Part shown: piece after piece, positions 1-8,804 of the stretch
Position numbering within the stretch: the stretch's first letter is position 1
How the letters are laid out: each line of letters begins with the position of its first letter
Source of the DNA: Nocardioides zeae
GTDB taxonomy: Bacteria; Actinomycetota; Actinomycetes; Propionibacteriales; Nocardioidaceae
NCBI RefSeq assembly: GCF_030818655.1
Contig: NZ_JAUTAN010000001.1
Coordinates: 1,798,001-1,862,000 of the forward strand
Direction of reading: 5' to 3'
Length of the DNA stretch: 64,000 bases
Translations under genes and position numbers: made by a program
Notes under the pieces: model-generated
The model's database searches: none
What the model saw: only the letters and a program-made list of their open reading frames with translations
Told to the model about the DNA's origin: nothing

Positions 1-833
1 TCGCCGCGGGCGAGGAGCTCGGCTACGGCGACCCCGAGATCCGTGGGCACTCCATCGAGTTCCGCATCAACGCCGAGGACGGCGGCCGCAACTTCATGCC
101 GGCCCCCGGCACCCTCACGGCGTGGAACCCGCCGCAGGGTCCCGGCGTCCGCGTCGACGGCGGCTACGAGAACGGCGAGACCATCCCGGGCTCGTTCGAC
201 TCCCTCATCGCGAAGCTGATCGTCACGGGCCGCGACCGCACGCAGGCGATCGAGCGCTCGCGCCGCGCGCTCGACGAGTTCGTCGTCGACGGCATGCCCA
301 CCGTGATCCCCTTCCACCGCACGGTGCTCAACGACCCGGCGTACGTCGGCTCGTCGACCCCATCCGGCGAGGGCGAGTTCACCGTGTTCACGCAGTGGAT
401 CGAGACCGAGTTCGACAACCAGATCGAGCCCTTCGGCGGCACGCCGGGTGAGGCCGACGACGAGGGCGAGCGCCAGAAGGTCGTCGTCGAGGTCGGCGGT
501 CGCCGCCTCGAGGTCGTCATCCCGGCCGGTCTCGGCGGGATCGCCGCCGGTCCCGCCGCGGGCGGCGCCAAGAAGCCCAAGCGCTCGGGCGGCAAGAAGG
601 CCGGCGCCGCGGCGTCCGGCGACGCCGTCGCCTCCCCCATGCAGGGCACCATCGTCAAGGTCGTCGTCGAGGAGGGCCAGACGGTCGCCGAGGGCGACAC
701 GATCGTCGTCCTCGAGGCGATGAAGATGGAGCAGCCGCTGAAGGCCCACAAGGCCGGCACGGTCACCGGCCTGGCCGCCGAGGTCGGCGCGACGGTCGCG
801 AACGGCGCCGTCGTGTGCGAGCTCAAGGACTGA
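1..833 (+). CDS. Biotin-dependent acyl-CoA carboxylase alpha subunit, C-terminal part
   Basis: The gene enters from the left edge; the reading frame starts at base 3 and is open to the TGA at 831-833. About 276 residues are visible: the end of the biotin carboxylase domain ([10 protein letters not shown] and [11 protein letters not shown] are typical of its C-terminal lobe), a basic Gly/Ala/Lys linker, and a biotinyl carrier domain with EAMKMEQP, whose lysine (codon 723-725) should carry biotin. The family fuses biotin carboxylase to the carrier and works with a separate carboxyltransferase on acetyl-CoA or propionyl-CoA. Propionyl-CoA would suit the methylmalonyl-CoA mutase genes at 48-52 kb, but the substrate cannot be read from this fragment. 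A strong hairpin follows at 853-884. Confidence 0.93.
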   Translation, partial: AAGEELGYGDPEIRGHSIEFRINAEDGGRNFMPAPGTLTAWNPPQGPGVRVDGGYENGETIPGSFDSLIAKLIVTGRDRTQAIERSRRALDEFVVDGMPTVIPFHRTVLNDPAYVGSSTPSGEGEFTVFTQWIETEFDNQIEPFGGTPGEADDEGERQKVVVEVGGRRLEVVIPAGLGGIAAGPAAGGAKKPKRSGGKKAGAAASGDAVASPMQGTIVKVVVEEGQTVAEGDTIVVLEAMKMEQPLKAHKAGTVTGLAAEVGATVANGAVVCELKD

Positions 834-852
834 CCCCGCACCGCGTCTGACG

Positions 853-884
853 CGAGGCCGGACCCCCAGCGGGGTCCGGCCTCG
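853..884 (+). terminator. Rho-independent-type hairpin after the carboxylase gene
   Basis: Perfect 14-bp arms CGAGGCCGGACCCC and GGGGTCCGGCCTCG with a 4-base loop, 20 bases after the stop codon. There is no long T tract, as is usual in high-GC actinobacteria. Confidence 0.75.
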
Positions 885-975
885 TGGCGTTCGTGGCCGT
901 GCTCCACCGTCGGCCGTGACCCCGGCGGGCGTGGCCGTCGCCCCACCCTTTGGGGCGAGGTGGTCCGCTGACGGC

Positions 976-1962
976 ATGACGCGATTCGGATACACCCTCA
1001 TGACCGAGCAGTCCGGCCCGAAGGACCTCGTGCGCCACGCCGTCGCCGCGGAGCGGATCGGCTTCGACTTCGAGGTCGCCAGCGACCACTACTTCCCCTG
1101 GCTGTCGGCGCAGGGCCACGCGCCGTACGCCTGGTCCGTGCTCGGCGCCGTCGCCCACGCGACGGAGCGGGTGGACCTCATGACCTACGTGACGTGCCCG
1201 ACGATCCGCTACCACCCCGCGGTGGTCGCCCAGAAGGCGGCGACCCTCGGGCTGCTCTCCGACGGGCGCTTCACCCTCGGCCTGGGCGCGGGCGAGAACC
1301 TCAACGAGCACGTCGTCGGCCAGGGCTGGCCGAGCGTCGACGCGCGGCAGGACATGCTCGTCGAGGCCATCGAGATCATCCGGGCCCTGCACACGGGCGA
1401 GCTGACGACGTGGGAGGGCGACTACTTCCGCATCGACTCGGCCCGGGTCTGGGACCTCCCCGACGAGCCCGTCCAGATCGGTGTCGCGGTGGGTGGGCAG
1501 AAGGCGGTACGCCGCTTCGGACCCCTCGCCGACCACCTCGTCGCCACCGAGCCGGACGCCGACCTGCTGTCCGCGTGGGACGCGACCGACGGCGCGCCCA
1601 CCATCGGCTCGCCCGGTCGTGCCATCGGCCAGATCCCGATCTGCTGGGACCCCGACCGCGACGCCGCCGTCGAGCGGGCGCACGAGCAGTTCCGGTGGTT
1701 CGCCGGCGGCTGGTCCGTCAACGCCGACCTGCCGACGACGGCCGGCTTCGCGGGCGCCACGCAGTTCGTGCGGCCCGAGGACGTCGCCGAGAACATCCCG
1801 TGCGGCCCCGACCTCGACGCCATCGTCGAGGCGGTCAAGCCGTTCTGGGAGGCGGGCTTCACCGACGTCGCGCTCGTGCAGGTGGGGGGCGACTCGGTCG
1901 ACCGGTTCCTCGACGAGGCCGCCGAGCCGCTGCTCGAGAAGCTGCGCGCCGCCTCCGCCTGA
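976..1962 (+). CDS. LLM-class F420-dependent oxidoreductase (TIGR03557-like)
   Basis: A 328-residue luciferase-like TIM-barrel enzyme. MTRFGYTLMTEQ at the start, EVASDHYFPW, VTCPTIRYHPA and GRFTLGLGAGENLNEHVVG are typical of the F420-dependent glucose-6-phosphate dehydrogenase-related subgroup of luciferase-like monooxygenases. Such enzymes use reduced or oxidised deazaflavin F420 in the cytosol; the substrate is unknown. ATG 976 was chosen because the family's conserved N-terminus begins there and GGGGCGAGG precedes it; an upstream in-frame GTG at 916 would add 20 residues lacking family character. It stands alone between two terminator hairpins, so it is probably monocistronic. Confidence 0.88.
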   Translation: MTRFGYTLMTEQSGPKDLVRHAVAAERIGFDFEVASDHYFPWLSAQGHAPYAWSVLGAVAHATERVDLMTYVTCPTIRYHPAVVAQKAATLGLLSDGRFTLGLGAGENLNEHVVGQGWPSVDARQDMLVEAIEIIRALHTGELTTWEGDYFRIDSARVWDLPDEPVQIGVAVGGQKAVRRFGPLADHLVATEPDADLLSAWDATDGAPTIGSPGRAIGQIPICWDPDRDAAVERAHEQFRWFAGGWSVNADLPTTAGFAGATQFVRPEDVAENIPCGPDLDAIVEAVKPFWEAGFTDVALVQVGGDSVDRFLDEAAEPLLEKLRAASA

Positions 1963-1980
1963 GCGCTCGCCGGCCTCCGT

Positions 1981-2012
1981 CCGGGTCCGGTCCCCTCGGG
2001 GGCCGGACCCGG
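1981..2012 (+). terminator. Rho-independent-type hairpin after the LLM oxidoreductase
   Basis: Arms of 15 bp (CCGGGTCCGGTCCCC and GGGGGCCGGACCCGG, one G-T wobble) with a 2-base loop, 18 bases after the stop codon. Confidence 0.75.
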
Positions 2013-2116
2013 TTGCGCGCTGGTCCAGACCGGTGGTCGAGGATGGGTGTCCCGCGCTGACCGGCCGGGAAGGGACGGCGGGCCGGCAGGCGGACGAACG
2101 GGCGAGGGGGCAGCAG

Positions 2117-3373
2117 GTGGCGGAGGACGACCCGGCGGAGATCGCGGCGGCGCTGGAGACCAGTCCCGTCTACCGCGCCCCCGGCACGGAGGCATGGCTG
2201 AGCGACGCGGCGGCCGCGGACCTCGCGGCCACGATCACCGAGAACGACCTGGGGCTCTTCGTCGTCCTCGAGGTGCCGCCCGCCTCGACCAGCAACCACG
2301 GTGCAGACCTGCTCACCCTGGTCAAGCAGGCTCGGGACCGCGCGGGCGTCGACTCCGCCGGTCTCTACGTCGGGGTCGACTACGTCGGCCCGCGCGACGA
2401 GGACCCCCACGACCCCTACACCGAGACAGCGGAGCTCCGGCTGGCCTTCCAGCAGTGGGGCGACGTCTCACCGCAGCTGTCGAGCGAGTACGGCGCGGAC
2501 GACCTCGAGTTCCCCGCGGAGCTCTTCCTGTCCTACGGGCACGGCGGCGGCGACGGCACACCCTTCGAGCTGGCCGCCGGTCTGCAGGAGCTGGCCGACA
2601 GGCTCGCCGAGGGCGATGCGGCCACGATCCGGGACGACGGGTCCGACGGTCTGAACCGGGCCAACGAGACGAACGCCAGCTCCACGTCGAGCGCACCGGG
2701 CGCAGCGGGCGAGGGCGACGGGCCGTCCCTCCCCCTCGTCGGCGGCGTCGTCGCCGCCCTGGTGGTCGTGGCCGTCGTGGTCGCCGCGTCCCGCCGCCGG
2801 GGATCCCGCCGTACCTTCGCCCTCCCCGACTCGGTGCTGTCCCGCGTGCGGGAGGCGGAGGCCGACGAGCTGCGCCGGCGGGCTCGCTCCGCGGTCGTCG
2901 TGCTCGGCGAGCGCATCGACGGCGCGAAGCTGGGTCCGCGCGACGACGCGGAGACGTGGCAGAGCGCCCTCGACCACTACGAGGCCGCGGGACGTCTGGT
3001 GCCCGACGACGGCAGCGAGCCCGACGTCCTCGACGCCGTCGGGGCCATCGTCCTCGCCGACCGTGGCGAGCAGGCCCTGGCGGCCACGCGGCGCCGGAAG
3101 GGGCTGGTGTTCACGACCCCCTGCTTCCTCAACCCGTTGCACGGGACCGGGCGTCGCCAGGACACCGTCACGCACGGCCGGTTCCGGGTCGACGCGCCGG
3201 TGTGCGACCGCTGCCACGCGGACCTGAAGGCGGGTCGTCGCCCCGACATCCTGGACGTGGTGGAGCACGGACGCGCCGAGCACTACTTCGAGACGAACCG
3301 CGAGCCGTGGGCATCGACGGGGTACGGCGCGCTGCAGCCCGACCTGCTCACCTTGATCAGGAGTCGAGGGTGA
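2117..3373 (+). CDS. Uncharacterised single-pass membrane protein, first of three paralogs
   Basis: 418 residues from GTG 2117, which follows GGCGAGGGGG at a good ribosome-binding distance; the longer open frame upstream overlaps the previous gene and its terminator. The N-terminal domain (about 1-190) has ALETSPVYRAPG and LGLFVVLEVPPAS, a pattern repeated in the next two genes. A membrane helix follows at about 207-224 (PLVGGVVAALVVVAVVVAAS). The C-terminal part contains CFLNPLHGTG, CDRCHADL and HYFETNREPWASTGYGAL, which looks like a small metal-binding unit. The N-terminal pattern resembles uncharacterised actinobacterial membrane proteins and loosely the TPM fold; this is inference. Its stop overlaps the next start by 4 bp. 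Confidence 0.8.
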   Translation: MAEDDPAEIAAALETSPVYRAPGTEAWLSDAAAADLAATITENDLGLFVVLEVPPASTSNHGADLLTLVKQARDRAGVDSAGLYVGVDYVGPRDEDPHDPYTETAELRLAFQQWGDVSPQLSSEYGADDLEFPAELFLSYGHGGGDGTPFELAAGLQELADRLAEGDAATIRDDGSDGLNRANETNASSTSSAPGAAGEGDGPSLPLVGGVVAALVVVAVVVAASRRRGSRRTFALPDSVLSRVREAEADELRRRARSAVVVLGERIDGAKLGPRDDAETWQSALDHYEAAGRLVPDDGSEPDVLDAVGAIVLADRGEQALAATRRRKGLVFTTPCFLNPLHGTGRRQDTVTHGRFRVDAPVCDRCHADLKAGRRPDILDVVEHGRAEHYFETNREPWASTGYGALQPDLLTLIRSRG

Positions 3374-4599
3374 CGGCCGAGGGAGACGCCGGGGTGCTCG
3401 GGACAGGGCTCCCCTACCCGCCCACGCCCACGGAGGTCGCCGAGGCGCTGCGGGCGGACCCGGTGCTGGTCGATCCGATGTTCGGCAACGGGGCCACGCA
3501 GGCCGTGCGCGACGGCTTCAGGGAGCTGGTCGGCCAGACCGAGCACCAGGTCTTCGTCGTGATGGTGCCGATGCCTCCCTCGGCGGGCGACGATCCCGAG
3601 CGCGACCTCGCCCTCCTCCTGTCCAGCCAGGAGGGGCTCGGCGACGGCTACTACGTCATCGACGTCGACCCGGGTCACACGAGCGGCGAGGTCGTGGCGA
3701 TCGGTGTGCCGGACACCCCCGTCTACGGGACGGTCGAGGGCCTCGCCCCCGACACCTACGCGAACGGCACCTACGACGGCAGCCTGCTCCCGTCGGACGC
3801 CGGCAACCTGGCCATGGCCCTCGACATCCAGCTCCGCGAGGGCGAGGGCTTCGGCCAGGACGAGTACGACGTCTACGCACGGACCAGCCCGTGGGCGTCG
3901 CCGCCGCGGTGGGAGAGCTCCTACGACCACCAGCCTCCCGACCCCGGTGCCTACTGGGCGTTCGGGACCATGGCCTTCGTGGTGGCCGCCGGGGCGACCT
4001 GGGTCCTCGCACGACAGGCAGCCACGTGGGGCGCGCGCCCGACGCTCGCCGACCGCCCGGTGCCCGAGCAGCGGCTGCGCGACCAGTCGACCACGCTCTC
4101 GCCGGTGGCCCTGCGGGCACGGGTCGAGGAGGAGCTGGACGCGGTCGCGGAGCAGCGCGCGACCCTCGACCGCGGGGCGTTCGACGAGGCACGGTGGGCC
4201 CGCATCGACGCGTCCGACGAGGCGGCCCGCCTGGTGCTGGCGCGCGTCGACGCCCGCGACCGCGACGTCCCGGACCTGGTGGGCGCACTCGTCCTGGCCC
4301 GGAGCGCGTCGTTCGCGCTCGAGAACGCCCGCGGGCGGAACGCGCCGTACCGCCCGTGCTTCTTCGACCCACGGCACGGCCGCGGCGTGAAGCGTCGCCG
4401 CGTGCCCGTGGCCGACACCTCCCTCGACGTGGCCTGTTGCTCGATCTGCGCACGCCGGGAGCTCGCCACGATCGCGCCGCTGCGGGACGGGCGGCGGCCG
4501 TACTACGAACGGGACACCGTCTGGGCGCGCACGGGGTACGGCGCGGTCGTCGACGACCTGCCCTTCCAGGTGCTCGACCACCTCAGGGAGACGCGATGA
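3370..4599 (+). CDS. Uncharacterised single-pass membrane protein, second of three paralogs
   Basis: 409 residues from GTG 3370, which overlaps the previous TGA (GTGA). It shares the N-terminal pattern (ALRADPVLVDP, HQVFVVMVPMPPS), has one membrane helix at about 197-215 (YWAFGTMAFVVAAGATWVLA), and ends with a unit matching the preceding protein: CFFDPRHGRG, CCSICARRE and YYERDTVWARTGYGAV. The domain order globular / helix / CF-x-x-P-x-H-G-x-G plus C-x-x-C is therefore conserved between the two. No enzymatic motif is recognised. Translation is probably coupled through the whole 2117-5312 operon. Confidence 0.8.
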   Translation: MTAEGDAGVLGTGLPYPPTPTEVAEALRADPVLVDPMFGNGATQAVRDGFRELVGQTEHQVFVVMVPMPPSAGDDPERDLALLLSSQEGLGDGYYVIDVDPGHTSGEVVAIGVPDTPVYGTVEGLAPDTYANGTYDGSLLPSDAGNLAMALDIQLREGEGFGQDEYDVYARTSPWASPPRWESSYDHQPPDPGAYWAFGTMAFVVAAGATWVLARQAATWGARPTLADRPVPEQRLRDQSTTLSPVALRARVEEELDAVAEQRATLDRGAFDEARWARIDASDEAARLVLARVDARDRDVPDLVGALVLARSASFALENARGRNAPYRPCFFDPRHGRGVKRRRVPVADTSLDVACCSICARRELATIAPLRDGRRPYYERDTVWARTGYGAVVDDLPFQVLDHLRETR

Positions 4600-5312
4600 G
4601 GATGCTTCGTTCCCCGTTCGCGCACCTCGCGGTCGCCCTGCTGCTCGGCGCGGCGGCCGCGGCCGTCGTCGTGCTGCGCATGGCGGGGGCCGAGCCGTTC
4701 TCGGTCCCGGAACCCGGCGACCGCGTCGAGGCTGCGGTCGCGGCTCTTGCCGATGGCCCGGTCTACGTCAGTCCCGACGGGCGCAGCATGCTGAGCGAGC
4801 GCGACGAGGCGGCGTTGGAGGAGCTCATCGAGGACCGCGACCTCCCGGTGCGCATCGTCGTGTGGCAACCGTCGACCAAGGCCGGGTACGACCACCCGAC
4901 CCTCTCGCCCGCCCAACAGATCCTGGACGGCCTGACGGACCCGACGGTCCTGGTGCTCTGGCAGGGGCCGGACGACAGCAGCGTCGCGACCACGGACGGG
5001 TGGAACAACCGGTTCCCCGACTACGAGGAGAGCTTCGAGCGGGAGCCGACCTTCCTGGGGGATGCCGGCCTCTCCCTGACGGAGTGGCTCGGCTCGGTCC
5101 CACCGGACATCCTCGAGGAGCGGTCGACGTCGGACTACTACGGCGGTCCGGGAGGTGGCATCGCCTTCGGCCTCCTCGTCGGTCTACCGATCGTCGCCGC
5201 CGTGTGGGTGCTGGCGGGGCTCGTCCGGATGCGGGCGGGCCGCGGCTTCCTCGCCCGCGCGCCCAGGCGGCCGACGTCCCGTCGCCCGGTCGAGCTCCGC
5301 AAACGCTCCTGA
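4596..5312 (+). CDS. Uncharacterised membrane protein, third of the paralogous set
   Basis: 238 residues from ATG 4596, overlapping the previous stop (ATGA) and preceded by AGGGAG. It starts with a hydrophobic signal-anchor (about 8-28), then the same extracytoplasmic-looking domain as its neighbours (ALADGPVYVSPDG, DLPVRIVVWQPST, DPTVLVLWQGPD), a second membrane helix at about 192-212, and a short basic tail. It lacks the Cys-rich C-terminal unit of the other two. The operon thus makes two long proteins and one short protein with the same sensing or binding domain. Function unknown. Confidence 0.78.
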   Translation: MRMLRSPFAHLAVALLLGAAAAAVVVLRMAGAEPFSVPEPGDRVEAAVAALADGPVYVSPDGRSMLSERDEAALEELIEDRDLPVRIVVWQPSTKAGYDHPTLSPAQQILDGLTDPTVLVLWQGPDDSSVATTDGWNNRFPDYEESFEREPTFLGDAGLSLTEWLGSVPPDILEERSTSDYYGGPGGGIAFGLLVGLPIVAAVWVLAGLVRMRAGRGFLARAPRRPTSRRPVELRKRS

Positions 5313-5368
5313 CCCCACCCCCGGTCCACGAGCGGGGGACCCTGCCACCACGCCCCCCGATCGATCGC

Positions 5369-5374
5369 TAGGGT
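5369..5374 (+). promoter_or_regulatory. Leaderless-type -10 element of pyc
   Basis: TAGGGT ends 6 bases before the pyc ATG and no Shine-Dalgarno sequence lies between, the spacing expected when transcription begins at the start codon. Confidence 0.6.
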
Positions 5375-5380
5375 CTGGCC

Positions 5381-8300
5381 ATGTTCTCCAAGGTGCTGGT
5401 GGCCAACCGCGGCGAGATCGCGATCCGGGCGTTCCGTGCGGCGTACGAGCTGGGCGTGAGGACCGTCGCCGTGTTCCCCCACGAGGACCGTGGGTCGGAG
5501 CACCGCCTGAAGGCCGACGAGGCCTACGAGATCGGCGAGCCCGGCCACCCGGTGCGCACCTACCTCGACGCGCAGCTCGTCGTCGAGACGGCCGTGCGCG
5601 CGGGCGCCGACGCCATCTACCCGGGCTACGGGTTCCTCTCGGAGAACCCCGCGCTGGCCGAGGCCTGCGCGGAGGCGGGCATCACCTTCGTCGGCCCCTC
5701 GTCCGACATCCTCGAGCTGACGGGCAACAAGGCGCGTGCGATCGCGGCGGCGAAGGCGGCGGGTGTCCCGACGCTGGCGTCCGTGGACCCGTCGACCGAC
5801 GTCGACGCCATCGTCGAGGCCGCCGGAGCGCTGCCGTTCCCCCTCTTCGTCAAGGCGGTCGCCGGTGGCGGCGGGCGCGGCATGCGTCGCGTGGACGATC
5901 CGGCGCACCTCCGGGAGGCGGTCGAGACCTGCATGCGCGAGGGTGAGGCGGCCTTCGGCGACCCCACCGTGTTCGTGGAGCAGGCCGTCGTCGAACCGCG
6001 CCACATCGAGGTGCAGATCCTGGCCGACGGCGCCGGCAACGTGATCCACCTCTTCGAGCGGGACTGCTCGGTGCAGCGGCGTCACCAGAAGGTCGTCGAG
6101 ATCGCGCCGGCGCCGCACCTCGACCCCGCGCTGCGGGACCGGATCTGCGCCGACGCGGTGAAGTTCGCGCGGGCGATCGGCTACCGCAACGCGGGCACGG
6201 TGGAGTTCCTGCTCAACCCCGACGGCGAGTACGTCTTCATCGAGATGAACCCCCGCATCCAGGTCGAGCACACGGTGACCGAGGAGGTCACCGACGTCGA
6301 CCTCGTGCAGTCGCAGCTGCGGATCGCCGCCGGGGAGACCCTGGAGGACCTCGGGCTCAGCCAGGACTCGATCCGGCTGCGCGGCGCGGCGCTGCAGTGC
6401 CGCATCACCACCGAGGACCCCGCCAACGGGTTCCGGCCCGACACGGGCAAGATCACGACGTACCGCTCCCCCGGCGGCCCGGGCGTGCGCGTCGACGGCG
6501 GCACGACGTACGCCGGCGCCGAGATCAGCCCCCACTTCGACTCGATGCTCTCCAAGCTCACCTGCCGCGGCCGCACGTTCGAGCTCGCGGTGGAGAAGGC
6601 CCGCCGCGCGGTCGCCGAGTTCCGCATCCGCGGCGTGCAGACCAACATCGGGTTCCTGCAGGCCGTGCTCGCCGACCCCGACTTCGCCGGCGGCGCCATC
6701 ACCACCAGCTTCATCGAGACGCACCCGGAGCTGCTGACCGCGAAGTCGTCGAGCGACCGCGGCACGAAGCTGCTCAACTTCCTCGCCGACGTCACGGTCA
6801 ACAAGCCGCACGGCTCCCCCGTCGCGGTGCTCGACCCGGCGCTCAAGCTCCCCGAGGTCGACCTCGACGCCCCGGCGCCCGACGGCAGCCGGCAGCTGCT
6901 GGCCGACCTGGGCCCCGAGGAGCTCGCGCGACGGCTGCGCGCCCAGACGCAGGTGGCGGTCACGGACACCACCTTCCGCGACGCCCACCAGTCGCTGCTC
7001 GCCACCCGGGTCCGCACCCGCGACCTGGTGGCCGCCGCCGCGCCCACCGCCCGGCTGCTCCCTGAGCTGTGGTCCATCGAGGCCTGGGGCGGCGCGACCT
7101 ACGACGTCGCGCTGCGGTTCCTGTCCGAGGACCCCTGGGAGCGGCTCGCGAAGCTGCGCGAGGCGGTGCCGAACGTCAACCTCCAGATGCTGCTCCGCGG
7201 CCGCAACACGGTCGGCTACACGCCGTACCCCACGGCCGTGACCGACGCGTTCGTCGCCGAGGCGGCCGCGACCGGCATCGACGTGTTCCGCATCTTCGAC
7301 GCGCTCAACGACGTCGCCCAGATGCGCCCCGCGATCGACGCCGTCCGCGCCACGGGCACGACGGTGGCCGAGGTCGCCCTGTGCTACACCGGCGACCTGT
7401 CGAACCCCGACGAGCGGCTCTACACCCTCGACTACTACCTGCGGCTGGCCGAGGAGATCGTCGAGGCCGGCGCCCACGTGCTCGCCATCAAGGACATGGC
7501 CGGCCTGCTCCGCGCCCCCGCGGCCCGCACCCTCGTCACCGCGCTCCGCGAGCGCTTCGACCTGCCGGTCCACCTCCACACCCACGACACGGCCGGCGGC
7601 CAGCTCGCGACCCTCCTCGCCGCGATCGACGCCGGGGTCGACGCCGTCGACGCGGCCACCGCGACGATGGCCGGCACCACCAGCCAGCCCTCGCTGACCG
7701 CGCTCGTCGCGGCCACCGACCACAGCCCCCGGGACACCGGGCTGTCGCTGGCCGGCGTCTCCGCGCTCGAGCCCTACTGGGAGGCCGTGCGGCGCGTCTA
7801 CGCCCCCTTCGAGTCCGGCCTGGCCTCCCCGACCGGCCGCGTCTACCGCCACGAGATCCCCGGCGGCCAGCTCTCCAACCTGCGCCAGCAGGCGATCGCC
7901 CTCGGCCTCGCCGACAAGTTCGAGGCCGTCGAGGACGCCTACGCCGCCGCCAACGACATCCTCGGCAACGTCCCCAAGGTCACGCCCTCGTCCAAGGTCA
8001 TCGGCGACCTCGCCCTCGCCCTGGTCGGCCAGGGCGTCGACCCGCAGGCCTTCGCCGACGACCCCGGCTCCTACGATCTGCCCGCCTCCGTCATCGGCTT
8101 CCTCCACGGCGAGCTCGGCGACCCGCCCGGCGGCTGGCCCGAGCCCTTCCGCACCAAGGCGCTCTCCTCTCCCGCCGGTCGCGCCTGGACCGCGCCCGAC
8201 GCCGACCTCGCCGCCGAGGACGCCGCCCTCCTCACGGAGACCGGACCGACCCGTCGCGCCGCGCTCAACCGGCTCCTGTTCCCCGGCCCGACGCGGGAGT

Positions 8301-8776
8301 ACGAGGCCGCCCGCGAGCAGTACGGCGACGTCTCGCGCCTCGCGACCAGCGACTACCTCCACGGGCTGCGCCAGGGTGAGGAGCACCTCGTCGACCTCGC
8401 CGAGGGCAAGACGCTCATCCTCGGGCTCGAGGCCGTCAGCGACGCCGACGAGCGCGGCTACCGCACCGTGATGGCGACCATCAACGGCCAGCTCCGTCCC
8501 ATCGCCGTCCGCGACCGCTCGATCGAGGCCGACGACCAGGCCGGCGAGAAGGCCGACCCGACGGATCCCGGCCACGTCGCGGCCCCCTTCCAGGGCGTGC
8601 TCACCGTCGTGGTCGCCGAGGGCGACACGGTCGAGGCCGGTGCCACCCTCGCCACCATCGAGGCCATGAAGATGGAGGCCTCGATCACGGCTCCCCGCGC
8701 CGGCACCGTGCGGCGCCTGGCCGTCAACGGCACCCGGGCCGTGGAGGGCGGGGACCTCGTGGTCGTGATCGGCTGA
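5381..8776 (+). CDS. pyc: Pyruvate carboxylase
   Basis: 1131 residues, the normal length of a single-chain pyruvate carboxylase. It makes oxaloacetate from pyruvate, bicarbonate and ATP in the cytosol. Domain order: biotin carboxylase (1 to about 450; KVLVANRGEIAIRAFRA at the start, the ATP-grasp loop AVAGGGGRGMR near 160, EMNPRIQVEHTVTEEV), carboxyltransferase (from about 525; TDTTFRDAHQSLLATRVR, then the metal-site region HLHTHDTAGGQ), and a C-terminal biotinyl domain with EAMKMEAS whose acceptor lysine is residue 1097. The start is fixed by the conserved N-terminus and by the -10 element just upstream, suggesting a leaderless mRNA. It is separate from the preceding membrane operon. Confidence 0.97.
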   Translation: MFSKVLVANRGEIAIRAFRAAYELGVRTVAVFPHEDRGSEHRLKADEAYEIGEPGHPVRTYLDAQLVVETAVRAGADAIYPGYGFLSENPALAEACAEAGITFVGPSSDILELTGNKARAIAAAKAAGVPTLASVDPSTDVDAIVEAAGALPFPLFVKAVAGGGGRGMRRVDDPAHLREAVETCMREGEAAFGDPTVFVEQAVVEPRHIEVQILADGAGNVIHLFERDCSVQRRHQKVVEIAPAPHLDPALRDRICADAVKFARAIGYRNAGTVEFLLNPDGEYVFIEMNPRIQVEHTVTEEVTDVDLVQSQLRIAAGETLEDLGLSQDSIRLRGAALQCRITTEDPANGFRPDTGKITTYRSPGGPGVRVDGGTTYAGAEISPHFDSMLSKLTCRGRTFELAVEKARRAVAEFRIRGVQTNIGFLQAVLADPDFAGGAITTSFIETHPELLTAKSSSDRGTKLLNFLADVTVNKPHGSPVAVLDPALKLPEVDLDAPAPDGSRQLLADLGPEELARRLRAQTQVAVTDTTFRDAHQSLLATRVRTRDLVAAAAPTARLLPELWSIEAWGGATYDVALRFLSEDPWERLAKLREAVPNVNLQMLLRGRNTVGYTPYPTAVTDAFVAEAAATGIDVFRIFDALNDVAQMRPAIDAVRATGTTVAEVALCYTGDLSNPDERLYTLDYYLRLAEEIVEAGAHVLAIKDMAGLLRAPAARTLVTALRERFDLPVHLHTHDTAGGQLATLLAAIDAGVDAVDAATATMAGTTSQPSLTALVAATDHSPRDTGLSLAGVSALEPYWEAVRRVYAPFESGLASPTGRVYRHEIPGGQLSNLRQQAIALGLADKFEAVEDAYAAANDILGNVPKVTPSSKVIGDLALALVGQGVDPQAFADDPGSYDLPASVIGFLHGELGDPPGGWPEPFRTKALSSPAGRAWTAPDADLAAEDAALLTETGPTRRAALNRLLFPGPTREYEAAREQYGDVSRLATSDYLHGLRQGEEHLVDLAEGKTLILGLEAVSDADERGYRTVMATINGQLRPIAVRDRSIEADDQAGEKADPTDPGHVAAPFQGVLTVVVAEGDTVEAGATLATIEAMKMEASITAPRAGTVRRLAVNGTRAVEGGDLVVVIG

Positions 8777-8804
8777 GGACCGAGGGGCGAGGGCTGGGGC
8801 TGCG

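Noticed and set aside
5313..5380. Possible terminator CCCCC...GGGGG after the three-gene membrane operon
   Set aside because: Only about 5-6 pairs with an 11-base loop; too weak to call beside the clear 14-17 bp hairpins elsewhere.
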